Shown: piece after piece, positions 24,749 through 37,000 of the stretch
Position numbering within the stretch: the stretch's first letter is position 1
Layout: each line of letters starts with the position of its first letter
Assembly: GCA_013115145.1 (NCBI GenBank)
Contig: JAAPAO010000012.1
Span: 79,563 to 143,562, forward strand
Reading direction: 5' to 3'
Length of the DNA: 64,000 nt
Source of the DNA: Perkinsus chesapeaki
Taxonomy: Eukaryota; Perkinsozoa; Perkinsida; Perkinsidae
The notes under the pieces: generated by a model
Databases searched by the model: none
What the model saw: the letters and a program-made list of their open reading frames with translations, nothing else
Told to the model about the DNA's origin: nothing
Program-made: the position numbers and the translations under genes

Positions 24749-27700
24749 TCAACAAGTACTGAATAAAAACAGGTACACCGGTAGCGGAGCACGCAACATA
24801 GTAGCTATAAGACACCGTGGGCAACTTGACATAGAGAGGCCTAACAGGCCTCGTACGAAAACTGGTAGAATAGGATCTGCCACTAGAAAAAGCATGAGTC
24901 CTGGCCATGCGATCGAACATCTGTTGATGCCTGGTCGAGGCGGGTGCTTGAAGGGTCCTGCCTTTAGACTTCAAACCGAGGGCCGTGGCGGAGCGCTGAG
25001 TAACAATGAGCTGCATAGCTGGCGAGGAAGGACCGTACCACGCGCCCCGAAGCCGAATCTTCACTGTAAAACGGCTCACGAGCGCTGAAGGGGTGCCTGA
25101 GCTCGTCGGCAGTGAAGCGCCAGGGGTGATGAAGCGCCATGGCCTCCGCTTCTTTGCTCAAAATCTTCATCGCGAACTCGTTCGGTCCCCGGTCATCCGA
25201 GAAAGGGTCGATGAACCCCCGTATCTGCTCCGGAAATTAAGGTACGACGAGCGGCAAGGAACCTACCCCAGCGAATTTGGCGGCCTCCGAATTTCTCAGA
25301 TCGCCTGTGGCCTCCGCACGCCACTCTCCACGAGCCCACCGGCTAACGGCGTCGGCGTATCTGCACGCGCCAACGTTCCGATGTGTGATGTACTGCAAGG
25401 GCTCACAGTCTGAGGAACACTTTCTCTCTTGCGCTGTATTCTCGCCATCGCCGCGATGGCCCAATGGACTTCAGGAGACTCGCTGGAAACTTGATACCCC
25501 GCTGCTGCGGGCTGGCATTGGAGCCTCGTGAGGTTAGCTCGAGCAACAAATCCTTAAGTTGCTCATTCTCTAGCTTCAGAGCTTCAACCTCCTTTTCGGA
25601 GGTGCTCGAATGCCAGGGCGGCATCAGAAACAGTTTCGGTGAACCTGCGGACAAATTCACAAACACCAGCCGTTTGGATGTTGGTTACTAGTGCTAGCTG
25701 GAGCACCGTCAGCCGAAGCCGATTGCTGATCGTCGACTCTTGGACCAGCGTTACGCTCAGCTGATGGCTGATATGTGGCACCAGCTTCCGCGCTTCCCAT
25801 CGCCGACGCATACTCCAGGCAGATGGCGGCCAGCCGCTGCAATTCTTCGATGGAGCCATCGGATTCTAAAGGGGCAAAGATGGGCATACTCAGACTCCCA
25901 ACATTCTCACCGTCTAGGTCACTCGCCACGAAATTCCCAGCCACGGTGGCCAGTTGTATCGTAGCGTCAGACATCATTCGCAATGCCTTTGCAGTTTCCG
26001 GCTCCCGCTCATCAGCCACAGCATCCGGTGCTGTGAAGCCGTCAGAGAGCCTCCGGCGGATACTCCGTTGACTAGGCTTGCTCGCTACTCGAGCGATGAT
26101 ATCCCTCGTGACGATCGTCGATAAGACACAGTCTCCGACCCCGGTGATTCCCTCTGAATCGGCCTTAACAATGTCGCTATGCTCCGCAGCGGCCGATCCC
26201 TGCGAACACATATTTGAGCGCGGCTCCCATGCTACACGACTGGACTGCCGCCTGATGTCAGGTTGATGCGGGGTGTCCGGCGCGTCTGTGAATGTAGGGA
26301 TTAACCCATCGGTGGCTTCTATTAGTCGTCTTCGCACACTCCTCCGCGGTGTGGCTTCCGACTTGACAGAGTGCCGCTTCATGTCAGTATGTGAGTTATC
26401 GCTGCTCTCGTCGGCTCTGCAAGGTGAAGTGGAGTCTTGAAGATCTTTCGAAGCTCCCGAGTCTTCCTGGGAGTACTCAGATATTGAAGGACTAGCTTCG
26501 CAGGAAGCAGACCGAGGACAGTTAGGCTGCGATGCGTGTGATTCCTCCGCTTCGGCGTGTGCCAGAACCGGGCTGTTCTCTGCCTTCACGACTTGATCGA
26601 TTTCGCCACTCGCTGGGTTCCTCGTTTGCTTGCCTACTGTAGACTCCTCTGCGTTATGAAGGCGGATATGAAGGCCTTCTGGGGAATCGTCTGGCCCCAC
26701 TGCGACACGATTCGTGCTCATTAGTTGCACCGTGGCAGTTGGTGTTAAACGCTCCGATGCGCTTTCTGTTTGGCTTGCCGCATCTGTGGCAGCCTTGCCA
26801 GTTTCGACGTCATCAGTTTGCACGAGAGCAGACGAAGAGGCAGTCTCATCCGTCTGTATCTCAACTCCTTCCAACGAAGGCGTATCCGTTTTTCTCGGAG
26901 ACTTTGGCTCTGGAGGTATTTCTACTCGCCCTGGAACAACTCGAGCTGACCGCGAGGCCTGAAAAACTTGACAGTGACATAGTCCATGTTCTGAGGGAAC
27001 GTACAGAAGACGGAAGGCCAGTTTTCGCCAAAGAGTTATCATTTGTCCGTTGTCGGCGCCATCTGGGGGAGTTGGCTAAAAGACCCATCACATTCGGGTG
27101 AGCCTGCCCTTCTCCCACCAAGTACTCAACCTTCGCCTCGACCTAGCACTGTCATTCACGGTAAGAGTACATTGCCGACAGCACTCACACATTGCTGCAG
27201 CACTTGACGTGTCTTATCATCGAAGTGAGTGAGTGGGTCGTAGAACTCGGGTTCCAGGGCTTCTGGGGCAAACTGGTCGAGCGAGTTGTCGTTGAGATTT
27301 CTGTGGCGGCGAAGCAACAGTATCTTTCAGAGGGGCGGCGGCTTGAACTCAAATCAGAGCGTATATGTTACCTCCTTGGCAGCATCAGATTGGCATCGCA
27401 AGAGAGTCTCCTCACTCTGACGAAGCCTTTTACTCAGGAAGGAGCAACCGATGCACTAAAGACAGTACGGCACTAACTCGACTGGATCGCAAGCCTACGC
27501 TTTCTTGGGCGCCAGCCTGGGGCGAGAAAGCCAGTTCTTGAGCCAGCTTCCACACTATATCGTGGACAACTTCTGGATGATCGAGAGCACCACCTAGCTC
27601 GCTTGTGGTTTTGGAGACGAGCCCTAGTGGTAACATCGCTCCCCCGGCTGCGAACTGGAACCGATTTCCTACTGCTGATGTCAACATCGTTTGGTAACTT

Positions 27701-28239
27701 CAGTAGAGCATTCGAACTGAGATTCGAGCTTTCACCAAGAGTGCTACCGTTCGGGCTATCAGCATGCTCTTGTTGCCTCGGGTTACTGAAAGGCACAAAA
27801 TTTGGAATCCTATACGGTGCACGCCGAAGTCTCGAGTCCAAATACGAGTATGGCGAAAACAAGAGTTGAGGTCGCGTTCCTCACCAGCCTAACTGTGCGG
27901 CTTTTAGTTTCGCTAGATGCTCCTGCAGTTTGGCGATGATGGAGTCTTTGCCCTGAACACCGGAAAGGGTCGTCACGAAAACAAAGAAGGTTGATAACGC
28001 TCCTCCGATACCTGAAGCTCCGCAGCGGACTCCGCTTCGTGGCCACGTTTAACATTCGGACCATGGACTTTAGCTCTGAGTTCTAAACGGTTAGGTTTTC
28101 TTGTCCCGGAATCCCCCATCGGAACAGTAGGTCTGGTGTATTTACGCCTCCGCGGACCACTGGGCCCGTGACCTCCCTTTTTGAGGCCCATGAAGAAACC
28201 ATTGGCGCTATAGAGGAGCGGAGTTGGAGACTGCTTCAT
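24720..28239 (-). CDS. Large disordered and coiled-coil protein, multi-exon, unrecognised
   Basis: Starts at 28239 (MKQSPTPLLYSANGFFMGLK) and continues through basic exons, a coiled coil (KDSIIAKLQEHLAKLKAAQ), EFYDPLTHFDDKTRQVLQQ and VEAKVEYLVGEGQAHPNVMG. A long Ser/Glu-rich disordered exon follows (about 25692-26960), containing two RRRL segments after SV or SI. Then comes a second coiled coil (SEKEVEALKLENEQLKDLLL), YADAVSRWARGEWRAEATGD and RGFIDPFSDDRGPNEFAMKI, ending with FDRMARTHAFSSGRSYSTSF. Several 44-48 nt introns keep phase exactly, which supports one gene. One junction near 27440 did not resolve, and the 3' end is uncertain: stop at 24720, or splicing into the EF-hand frame. No enzyme motif is seen. 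A scaffold or cytoskeletal role is only a guess. Confidence 0.55.
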
Positions 28240-28391
28240 GAGAAACGTGGCATTTGACTTCACCTTGCGAGTGGCACGCGTTCGGTGGCAGGTGACTTTA
28301 ATTGACAACACTATGCTGATAGAGCAGAAACTATTGTTATTGAAATCGAGAACTATAATTTATGCGTTCAGTAGCAGAGAATCGAATTCAC

Positions 28392-29722
28392 TCAATCTCG
28401 TTTGGTCTTCGGGCTTTCAACCGGCTGAGGGGCCCAAACATACCCAAGGGAGCCAACTAGCAGCGCCAATGCGCCAAGAGCCATGGTCGGGGGCGGGTAC
28501 GGAGGTGCGTGGAAGGCGTAGGCAGAAAGCAGCAGACAAGCAAAGCGTTGGACGGTAGCCATGAGCTCGCAAGTCACGTGCTGAGTGGTACTCGAGAGCT
28601 TCAGCTGATAGCGCCGACACAATTGAGCGAGTACCATGTTACCTGGAAGAAAAATGAGTTAGGATATCTGAACCGCTGGTCTCACCAGTGAGGCACGCTA
28701 AAGTTAAGACAGCAGCGTGGCGCGATGAGTGGGAGAGGAGCACCCGTCTGACGGACTCAGCGCCCTTTGGTGAGGCCAGCAGCAACGGCAAGCCAATGAG
28801 ATGCTGCATGAGCAACTGCTCTTCCACTTGAGGACCGTAGATAATGAAACAACGGTTAACTAGGAAAGTCTGGAACGTGCCGCACAAAACTGCTATGAAC
28901 ATCAAAAACAAGCCGAGCGCCATCGCACTGTCATCGGAGGCCGAAGAGGAGCCGGAGGATGAAAGCGCCGCACACGATATGATGCCAGCTGTTGTGAGCA
29001 GCACGGAGCAAATCTGCATGCGAGAATATCTGAGATTAAGAAATATTTCACATTGGTGCTGCATTGTACCGTTTATCGAGCAATATCGCCCCGACTATCA
29101 TACCGGTAGCAAGCTGCAAGTTGGACACAACCACCTGAAACAACGAGCACTCATTAAGGAAATTCCACGATACTATTCGCCATTGGTGGATTCAGCAACG
29201 TAAAATTTGTGCAAGGGAATGAAACGGAAAACCCCAACCTACAACTGCTGTCATCGGCAGCATCGTGATGCCGAGCGCCTTGAGGTAGGCATAGCCAAAG
29301 GAGCATCCACTAAAGACCAGATGCCACTTCCAAGGGATCTTATGATGAGCAATTATTGATGGTATAGAAGTGGCCCGCTTTAGAACAATAAATACGTGAA
29401 CCTGAGCAGATTATGCGGTAGGACAGCAGGTGGCTCCAAAAATGGGGTTTAATTCTGCCTACAAGGATTGCGCACAGGAAAGCAGCAGACTTGTCCTCGC
29501 TGACTAGTAGCTCCATCGGAATGTGGGACCCGACACCACAGAGGAAATACAACGACGCGAACGTGGTCGCCTGCATAGTAGCGATAACGATCTGATGGCA
29601 CCACTGCTTACCATCTTAACCCGGCGTCTTCTCGTAGCTGTCAGTTCGCGCTGCCATCTTGCCACAGCTTTGACCTTCGCCCAGTTCTGGGAAGTTCGGG
29701 CCGCAATCTCGTCAGGAGCCAT
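28392..29722 (-). CDS. Nucleotide-sugar transporter, UAA/SLC35B-like, multi-exon
   Basis: Polytopic membrane protein expected to exchange a nucleotide sugar (or PAPS) for nucleotide monophosphate across the Golgi or ER membrane. It starts at 29722 with a basic cytosolic tail (MAPDEIAARTSQNWAKVKAV). A 41-nt intron in phase leads to TTFASLYFLCGVGSHIPMEL. Later exons give HHKIPWKWHLVFSGCSFGYA, LKALGITMLPMTAVVVVSNL, LQLATGMIVGAILLDKRYSR and ICSVLLTTAGIISCAAL. The last helices are ALGLFLMFIAVLCGTFQTFL and ALGALALLVGSLGYVW, ending PKTKRD-stop at 28392. The KRYSR..Q block after a helix with SNLQLATGM is typical of the UAA family. Which substrate it carries cannot be told from sequence. Confidence 0.8.
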
Positions 29723-29810
29723 ACTGCCAGATTCTAGAGAAGATACGAACCTCTCAGACGATCTTGCCGGGAATATTCCCCGCAGGCCGTCACTAATGAC
29801 CTCACGAAGG

Positions 29811-30237
29811 CTATTTTAACGCTATATTAGAGAACACCGCTGCCAGATTTTGTCCTGTGGAACCACCCCATGCCACACAGATACTCGATCGGAAATGGTC
29901 ACCCTGAGATGATGGTTCTTCCCCACCGTCCGAAGACGTCGGGGTTTCTCCTATCAAATCGGCTTCGACATCCTCAGGGATAGCATCGTAGTCGCAGGAG
30001 TCGAAAATGAAGCTGGGCTCGAAGCACGATACCGACGACATAGACCGAGGGACGCTCGAGGCAAACGGCGCCCCTGGCGGCGTGGGGATCCTAAAATCGA
30101 CGGCTGGGCTTTGACGTGCTCTGAAGGCCCTACCATCCGGAAGAGGATAGTCTTCTCAATCTGTGTCTTGGATGTGCGAGACCGTCAATAGCGTGACCGA
30201 TTGCCGGCAGCTGGGTGTCGGTCTCATATTTGCTCAT
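29811..30237 (-). CDS. Small unrecognised protein, two or three exons
   Basis: Begins MSKYETDTQLPAIGHAIDGL at 30237. A 43-nt GT-AG intron after LRRLSSSG rejoins in phase to IPTPPGAPFASSVPRSMSSV, then SCDYDAIPEDVEADLIGETP, ending FSNIALK-stop at 29811-29813. A further 50-nt segment in the last part could be an intron without changing the frame. It is acidic and Ser-rich, with no domain, signal or membrane segment. It sits just upstream of the transporter gene on the same strand. Confidence 0.45.
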
Positions 30238-30352
30238 GGCTGAAAATACAATCAACTGTCGAATCACTCAGGAAGCAAGGAAGACGTCACGGCGAGCGGG
30301 ATACTCAGCCCCAAGGCTGCCGACAAACGCAAGCCAGTGGAGAGCTGAAATT

Positions 30353-31546
30353 CTACATCGGGTCCATGATTCGGCCTCCACCCCAATCCATGTCGCTGTC
30401 TTCTTCCCATGGCATCGGCATGGGCCGGCTTGGCACGACCGGGCCGAGCTCCGCATCCAACCACGACTCCCGGGTGTGAGTATCCAAGTACTTCAACCTC
30501 AGGCCCATTGGGAGATCAGTCGAGTCGCTAATTATAGGGTACTCTGGCGAGGAACCGAAGATGACGTGCCAAACTCGATCTAAGGACGCGCAGGCGCACG
30601 CGGGTATTCCGGCCGCAACAGCGCGGAGCAAAGCGTCTTTTCGGACAATAAAGAGCCCGGAGTCGTAGCCAGCAAGTTGGCCTCGAGCCGTGTGTAAACC
30701 ACAAACGTTGGAGCCTGGGGGCCTCAGGTGACGACTGCCGCCAAGATAAGCGAACCTCGTGTGGAAGGTGCCAGCTGAGATAGCCCGCAGAACTAGCTCC
30801 GCATATTCTACAGAGAACGCACCGTTCAGGAACATAACGTAATCAGCGCCTACGGTAGCAGTGCGAAGAAAGTGGCTGTAGACATCACAGTGGGACTTGC
30901 CGGTCCACAGCCCAGTGCATGTGTTATAGGTAATGACACGAGTACCATTGAAGAGACTGTCAATCGCCTGGCAACCAGCATAGACGATTTCAGCGATGGC
31001 ACCATCGGATTGCAGTACTCCGTTTAAATTAGCAACGACGCTTGTAAGCGGCCAACCAGAGAATAAGTGTTCTCGCCGCGCCTCGGGGATGTTTTCGTAC
31101 ACCGCTTGAAAAACGGCCAGCCATCGCAGGCCAGCGGCGTCTTCGGGATCGATGGAGAGACGAGATTCGGCTAGAAGGCCGTAGGCAATGACCATAGCAC
31201 TTGGGCATTCGTCGATCATACGCATCACGAAGTCCCTCGGGGACCGTGCAAGCACGTAGGCCTCCTTTAAAGGCGGGCGCTTGCCGGTATCGTAGAAATT
31301 GACAGCCTTGAGTTGGAAGTGGGAGGCGCTGAAGGTGTAGTTGAACTCTTCACCACGTGCTCCCCACCAGGACACTTCATACTCGGAAAAGCAATTGAAG
31401 GCAATAGAGGGAAAGAGACGATGGCAAAACAACACAAGGAGGGGACAAAGCAACAGCATGAAACAAAATGCACAACTCTGGCAAAGCCAACAGGGGATCT
31501 GTAGGCACGCTTTGACTGAAACCCACTGGGTAGTGCCCGCACCCAA
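30353..31546 (-). CDS. Putative type II membrane protein, 397 aa, unrecognised luminal domain
   Basis: Single open frame without introns. Residues about 20-50 (CWLCQSCAFCFMLLLCPLLV and following) form one hydrophobic anchor close to the N-terminus. The C-terminal part then carries a soluble domain with NYTF and NGT sequons. Segments such as TVGADYVMFLNGAFSVEYAE and GQLAGYDSGLFIVRKDALLR, with scattered cysteines, recall Golgi glycosyltransferase architecture. I see no convincing DXD motif and cannot assign a family. The C-terminus is acidic and Gly-rich, stop at 30353-30355. Glycan-related function is inference from topology and from the neighbouring nucleotide-sugar transporter. Confidence 0.7.
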   Translation of the reverse strand: MGAGTTQWVSVKACLQIPCWLCQSCAFCFMLLLCPLLVLFCHRLFPSIAFNCFSEYEVSWWGARGEEFNYTFSASHFQLKAVNFYDTGKRPPLKEAYVLARSPRDFVMRMIDECPSAMVIAYGLLAESRLSIDPEDAAGLRWLAVFQAVYENIPEARREHLFSGWPLTSVVANLNGVLQSDGAIAEIVYAGCQAIDSLFNGTRVITYNTCTGLWTGKSHCDVYSHFLRTATVGADYVMFLNGAFSVEYAELVLRAISAGTFHTRFAYLGGSRHLRPPGSNVCGLHTARGQLAGYDSGLFIVRKDALLRAVAAGIPACACASLDRVWHVIFGSSPEYPIISDSTDLPMGLRLKYLDTHTRESWLDAELGPVVPSRPMPMPWEEDSDMDWGGGRIMDPM

Positions 31547-31696
31547 CCGAGACTCGACGACTGGCTCGCGTTACGAGTTATCCAATGATCGCATCTTGTT
31601 CCGCGGAACCAAACTCCATGGAGAACGTCGATCCGATCGCTACCGCAGCATTCACACAACACAACAAAGATGAACGTCTGGTAATAATACATCTCC

Positions 31697-33838
31697 TCAT
31701 CTGCCTGATCTCGGCCTGGCCCTTTGGGCTGCCTGGGACCGTTGTAGTGTACCAGCTCGAGAGAGCAACTTAATCCGCTGGGTCAGATTGGTGTACTCAG
31801 AATGGAGGTCCTCCACTTGCAGCCGTCCTGAGATATCCGGACTCCACGGAGACAGTAAGTAGACTTACTCTGTGCATGGATTTCCCGCAACATGGCCAGT
31901 ATCTCGATCTTCTTGCAAAGGACCGCGAATCTGCACAAGCCGTACAGCGTTAGCAACACAGACTGTGGAGCTTACAGTCGGCAGGTCCTTGGTGTTCGAC
32001 ACTGTGGTTGTAACTGGCGGAAACCCATACCAGACAGAACTGCGTTGATCTCGCTCTGAATGCACTTCGCCGCACTGTCCTGTTGCTTGTTCTGCCCCGA
32101 GCGCGGATTCTGGAAGACAGGATTGCCCGGAGAGAAAAGCCATGTCCCGCGGCGCTCACTCCGTTGACGAGAGATCCTCCTTGTCCCATTAGCACGTGAT
32201 AGTGGAGTGGATGTCGGATATTCGCAGCTGAAAAATATCGATAGCATTTAGTGGCACTATGGCATGCCGATGCCCAGGACGCTCCAGGTAAGGTACGTAC
32301 TGGAAAGGCTGGCACCGATAACCGGCGGAGGAAACAGGGAGCAACTTCTAGCTGCTCGAACTTCCGAAGGATCCGCCTGAGTAAAAGGAGATGCTGTCGA
32401 AAATGCCAAGTGACAATCATCGACAGCCATGTGATACTCCGGCCGCAGCCAAGGATCGCCGTCGCCCACCTTCATCTCCCTCTTTCGCTTCTTCCGTGAT
32501 TTGGTAACGTGCTCACCCTTCACAGTGTCGACAAATTCACCGTACTTGCTAGTCTGAAAAGTTGATATCTCAAAATAGATCGCCCGGCTACCTTACCACA
32601 GGTATCTGACATGCTCGCAGTAGATTCCGAAAGTTGAGCCGGAAATGCAAACGTGAGCCCTCGTCGAGACTTAGTTGCTTCTCCAGTATTATCCGCCGAT
32701 TATCATCGTACTCCTTATGGTACCTATCACAACTATAGTTCGAAGAGTATGGAGCGGAATTGCTCACTTTGTGGCCAGAATAGAGCACGACTTCTGCTGG
32801 GCATCGTTGACCGCGTGGATGCCGTCTTTTCTCTCAACGGAGAGTAAGTGGACGAGCATGAGGTACATCAAACTCTTTAGAAAACGTTCTCGGCATGGAC
32901 CTGCCAAAGCAAAATACTGCAAGTGTCGAGAGCGCCCTCCACTGACAGTGACTTGTCTTCAAATCCGAGTCGCAACGGGTGATCCAACGGTCCACTATGA
33001 CCGGCCATCGTTCATAACCACCGTAGGTCTTTGCCGCCTCGAGGAGATACTGACACTCCTCCTGGGTATACACTGGCTTCGAGGTGGTAGCGCTGCTCGA
33101 ACATGTACCTGACGCGGGGCGGCAGACTGGCAGTTCGCAGGGCATAATGCACCGATTGCGCGAAACACTCGTTTGTGATTTCCCGAGCTACAGAACTGGC
33201 TCGCTTTTTAGCCAATCCGAAAGGAAAGCGGAGCTGGTAGCTTTCCGTACATTTGAAACGCCTATCGGTCTCCTCCTTAATCTTCACCCATGTCCTCTGA
33301 TCCAGAGTAGCAGGCACGAGGCCCTCTTCGCCCTGGAACGTCCTGGCATACTTCGGAGGCAGATCTGTCGTGAGGGAGGTGCTCGGCCGAGCCTCGACGC
33401 CGTCAGCTTGCTGCTGCTGGTTCTCCTCCTCATCGGGAACCTTCTCCCAGTGATAAAGTGTGAGCCCACTGGGCTGGAGCTGAAACAATTCCTCGGGCAG
33501 CCCAGAGCGGCCGGGCTATCTCACCACTGGTCTCCGGCGCCATCGGGGTCTGCTCTTGCACGCCAGCCCAGCCTTCACCGGTTCATCGACTGTGATGCCT
33601 AGATTGCAACTATGGATTCCCGACGGGCACTGGGCTGCTCACCAATGGGGAATAGTCGAGCCGGTCGAAACCTGTCCGACTCGAACAGGCTCTGGTCCGT
33701 GTCCACCGTGGAGGGCGGCGGCGACGGAGTTGTGGTTCTATCGCTGAAAACAACAGTCACGGTTTGGAGGACGGGAAGTAGAGGACCCACTCTTCATCTC
33801 GCACCTCCGACTTTGCCTCGGTGGACATTTGGCACAAC
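31697..33838 (-). CDS. DMAP1/SWC4-like chromatin-complex subunit, multi-exon
   Basis: DMAP1/SWC4 proteins are shared subunits of NuA4 acetyltransferase and SWR1-type remodellers. Visible blocks, in order: LTLYHWEKVPDEEENQQQQ (matching the family's LYHW block), PKYARTFQG, then VYTQEECQYLLEAAKTYGGY followed by ERWPVIVDRW, the SANT-like segment. Next are RYHKEYDDNRRIILEKQLSL, a basic KSRKKRKREMK stretch, and a C-terminal region with KCIQSEINAVLSGMGFPPV, KKIEILAMLREIHAQ and LHSEYTNLTQRIKLLSRAG, resembling the helical C-terminal domain. Stop at 31697-31699. The 5' end is uncertain: an ATG at 33838 opens MSTEAKSEVRDEEWVLYF, but the joins to the LYHW exon are not certain. Confidence 0.6.
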
Positions 33839-34064
33839 CCTAGTGACTTCCCATAGTTACCAAACCGATGTCATTCGAACGAGACGCGCACGGTGATCAA
33901 GAAAAGTGTGAATGCAATAGTGATTACTGACAGTACTATTAAAGGGAGAATATCCGCAAGCCGCGACTCCAAAAGGGCTCTTGGCTCGGCAGGGCCCGAG
34001 TCGGCTTGACACTAGAAGAAAAAATCTGAGCATATAAAAGATTACATAAAGCGAGTAGCGACGC

Positions 34065-37000
34065 TCAGAAATCAAGCAGAGTATCTCTGCCGCTGGCGAC
34101 GAGTAGAACTCTCTGGAGACCTTGCGTGAGGCAATCGCAATACCTGAGAGAAGGGGTAGTCTTACGACAGTCACGCGCCCCAGATAGATCGATGAGCAGC
34201 TTACGCAGTGAATGCTTCGCAATCATCATCTGTTTCGACCGACCAAATGCTGGGCATGTTCATCAGCACCAGGGAGCTATCGGAGGACCTGAGGCGACAA
34301 CTCAGTATAGGGTACTGGTGGCGGAGGAAGCTCACCTTGACAGGATTATCTGATTGAGAGTGTAGAAGTAATGCTCGCAGTCGTCATGACTCGTCGGCGA
34401 CTCTCGCGGGCTCTCTTCTTGGCTGCCGGCCGTCGGGGACTCTCCAGAGCTCTCCTCTACTGGAACCTGTCCAAATCGAGAGTGAGGTGCCACCAGTAGG
34501 AAAAGGTGGCAACGAAACATTCTCGTGATAAAGGACAAAAAGGGAGATAGTAGGAAACGGCCAACTGCCTTACCATAGGAGGACTCTCGAGCTCCGCAGT
34601 AGGGCTGTGCACCGTTGAGGCATTCTTGCTGTCGATCGGATGTGGCACGAAGTTGCTGGACGGAGGCAGATCGTAGTGCGGGGCTCCAGCACTGGCCTGG
34701 GGCGGCTGCAGGTACATCTGGCTCTGGAGCCTGTTGAAGCTGGGCTGGCCAGTCTTATGAGCCATCAGCCTGCTAGGGGCATGAGAGGTACCGTCGAAGG
34801 CAGACGAGGGAACTGGCGTAGGGCCAACCATACCTGTAAGGGGGGCAGAGGCGGCAAGGCGTGGAAGAGGTAATTATTACTCGGCAATCTAGATCCAGGT
34901 AGTAGCGGATCAAGCAACGGTCCTGCAGAATGGGTTCGATATACTCTCCCTCAGAAGGCTCACCTGATGCGCGTCGATCGTCGCTCGAGCAAGTGTTTTC
35001 GAACATAGCAGGGTTTGCCATCATAGAGGACGGTCCGACCATTGAGGGGCTGTTGTGGTCGTAGGCTGAAAGGAAGCAAATAACGTAGCAAACGACCATG
35101 GCGATAAGCCCCTCACCTCCGGCGTTCTCCATAACTGCCCTCTTGTTGAGCACACGACTGCCAACGCTCCTAAGGAGCTGCTTCTCGCGGTCAGGGCTGA
35201 TCGATACTAGGAGACACACGTGATAGGAGATAGCAACAACAACAACGCTGCCATACCTCCCTGGGCTCTTAACGACTCTGCAATTTTACGGCGCAGCTCC
35301 GCCTCATCGATAGAGCCAATACTATTATAGACTTGGCTGCGACGCCGACCGTCCTCGGTGTACACCGCTGGGCCCTCACTGAAAAAATGATAATGAAGTA
35401 GGATAGTAAGACGGGGCTGTGGTTACGCATAGCTGGCAGACTCGAGACTGGACGCCGATGATCTTCTGTGGGGCGGCTGAGCTACATCAGGCTGATGGCT
35501 GTCCTCGCTTGGCTTGGTCGGGGGTAGCCTCTGCGCATCTTGGATGTTGATGACAGGCAGGTCATGCCGGTCGTTGCCAGCTGGTTGTGTTACATCAATC
35601 TAAGCAAATATACACTACCCCCGTAAACGGGAGAGCAGCAGTAACCTACGAGCATCGGCTCAGTGTTCTCTCCATTGGCCGATCTCGGCTCTGGTTTTTC
35701 TGCCAGCTCATCGAGCGAGTTCTTGCTGTCTTTCGACGCCTCTAGTTGAGGGTCTTGCTCCTCGTAGGCATCGTTGCCACTAATGTCGGGGAAGAGGTCA
35801 TCAAGCTGGCTTGGCAGGACGTTCTTCTTAGTGTGCGCCTTGTGGAGCTGACAGCAGCTCCGATCTACTGGTCACCTTCCCCACAACAGCCCACCGTTGG
35901 CTGGAACTGCGCCCTTTCCTCGTAACGAAGAGTCCAATCGTAGGTGTACGGCTCGATCATTTTGTCATCGAGAACGACAACCTCCACCTCGACCGTCTGG
36001 AATAGCCTCTTCCGCCTCAGAGTGTTCTCTAATTTCTGTCCCGCGGCAGCTGCCTGCTCTGCCGTTATCTCCTCCATTATAACAAATATGCGAACCTAAG
36101 CCGCGCATGATGACAATGTAGAGAGCATCCATTACAGCAGCTTACTCGACTCGTTTTCCAGACCCAATCCTCATGAGTGGTGAAGAGCCACGCTAGAAGG
36201 GCCAACAGGCCGCCATCGTGAATGATCCACCAGACATCCACAACCTAACAGGCTGGTGAAGATATCTCGATGCCCTTCAGCTCACCTTAGAGTGCTCCTT
36301 GTAGGAGGGGTTCTCGAAGTAATCGAGGAAGCACTGAGAGAGGGAGTGAGTCGAGTCACCCTTCACGCAGATGACAGCCTTCTGTTCTATACGGCACACT
36401 TCCAACGTCTTCACCTGCACGAGAACGCGTCACAGCCAAACGCATGCGGGAACCGCTCACAAATTCGACAGCGGCGTTGGCACCGAGATCTCCGCCATCC
36501 GCCTTTTCCGGCCAGGCCAGGATGACCTACGAAGGGACGGCGTGAACAGAATGCTTCTCGGAGGCAATTACGGTATTCGGTCGAAGGCCTCCTAGACCGG
36601 TGATGGTTACCGCGCTGGATGCGCCCTCGTACATGGAAGGGCTCGGTATGACGGAAGCGAAACCCGCCAGCTTGCCTAGGAAACAGATAGGAAAATGCTA
36701 TACGCGCCTGTCGTACGTTGAGTGAGCTTGTGCTCTAAAAGAGCAGCTTCGGCCGACCTGGCCTCTTGCAGATGCTGGAAGGGGCATGAGACACACCGGC
36801 TGGCTCTGGGCTTACCCTGTCAGTCCTGTCACCGACTTCGATGGCTGCCACGACGCACATACCGTTGCTAACGCCTCGGATCTGGCTGCAGATGCCCAAG
36901 AGCACGTCACCCTGCCTGAGATGGACGGAATCCACATTGGCATGGGGCAAGCCTTGAGGCTTACCCCTCCCTGCCAGCCTGGTAGATGACCAGCGGCTGC

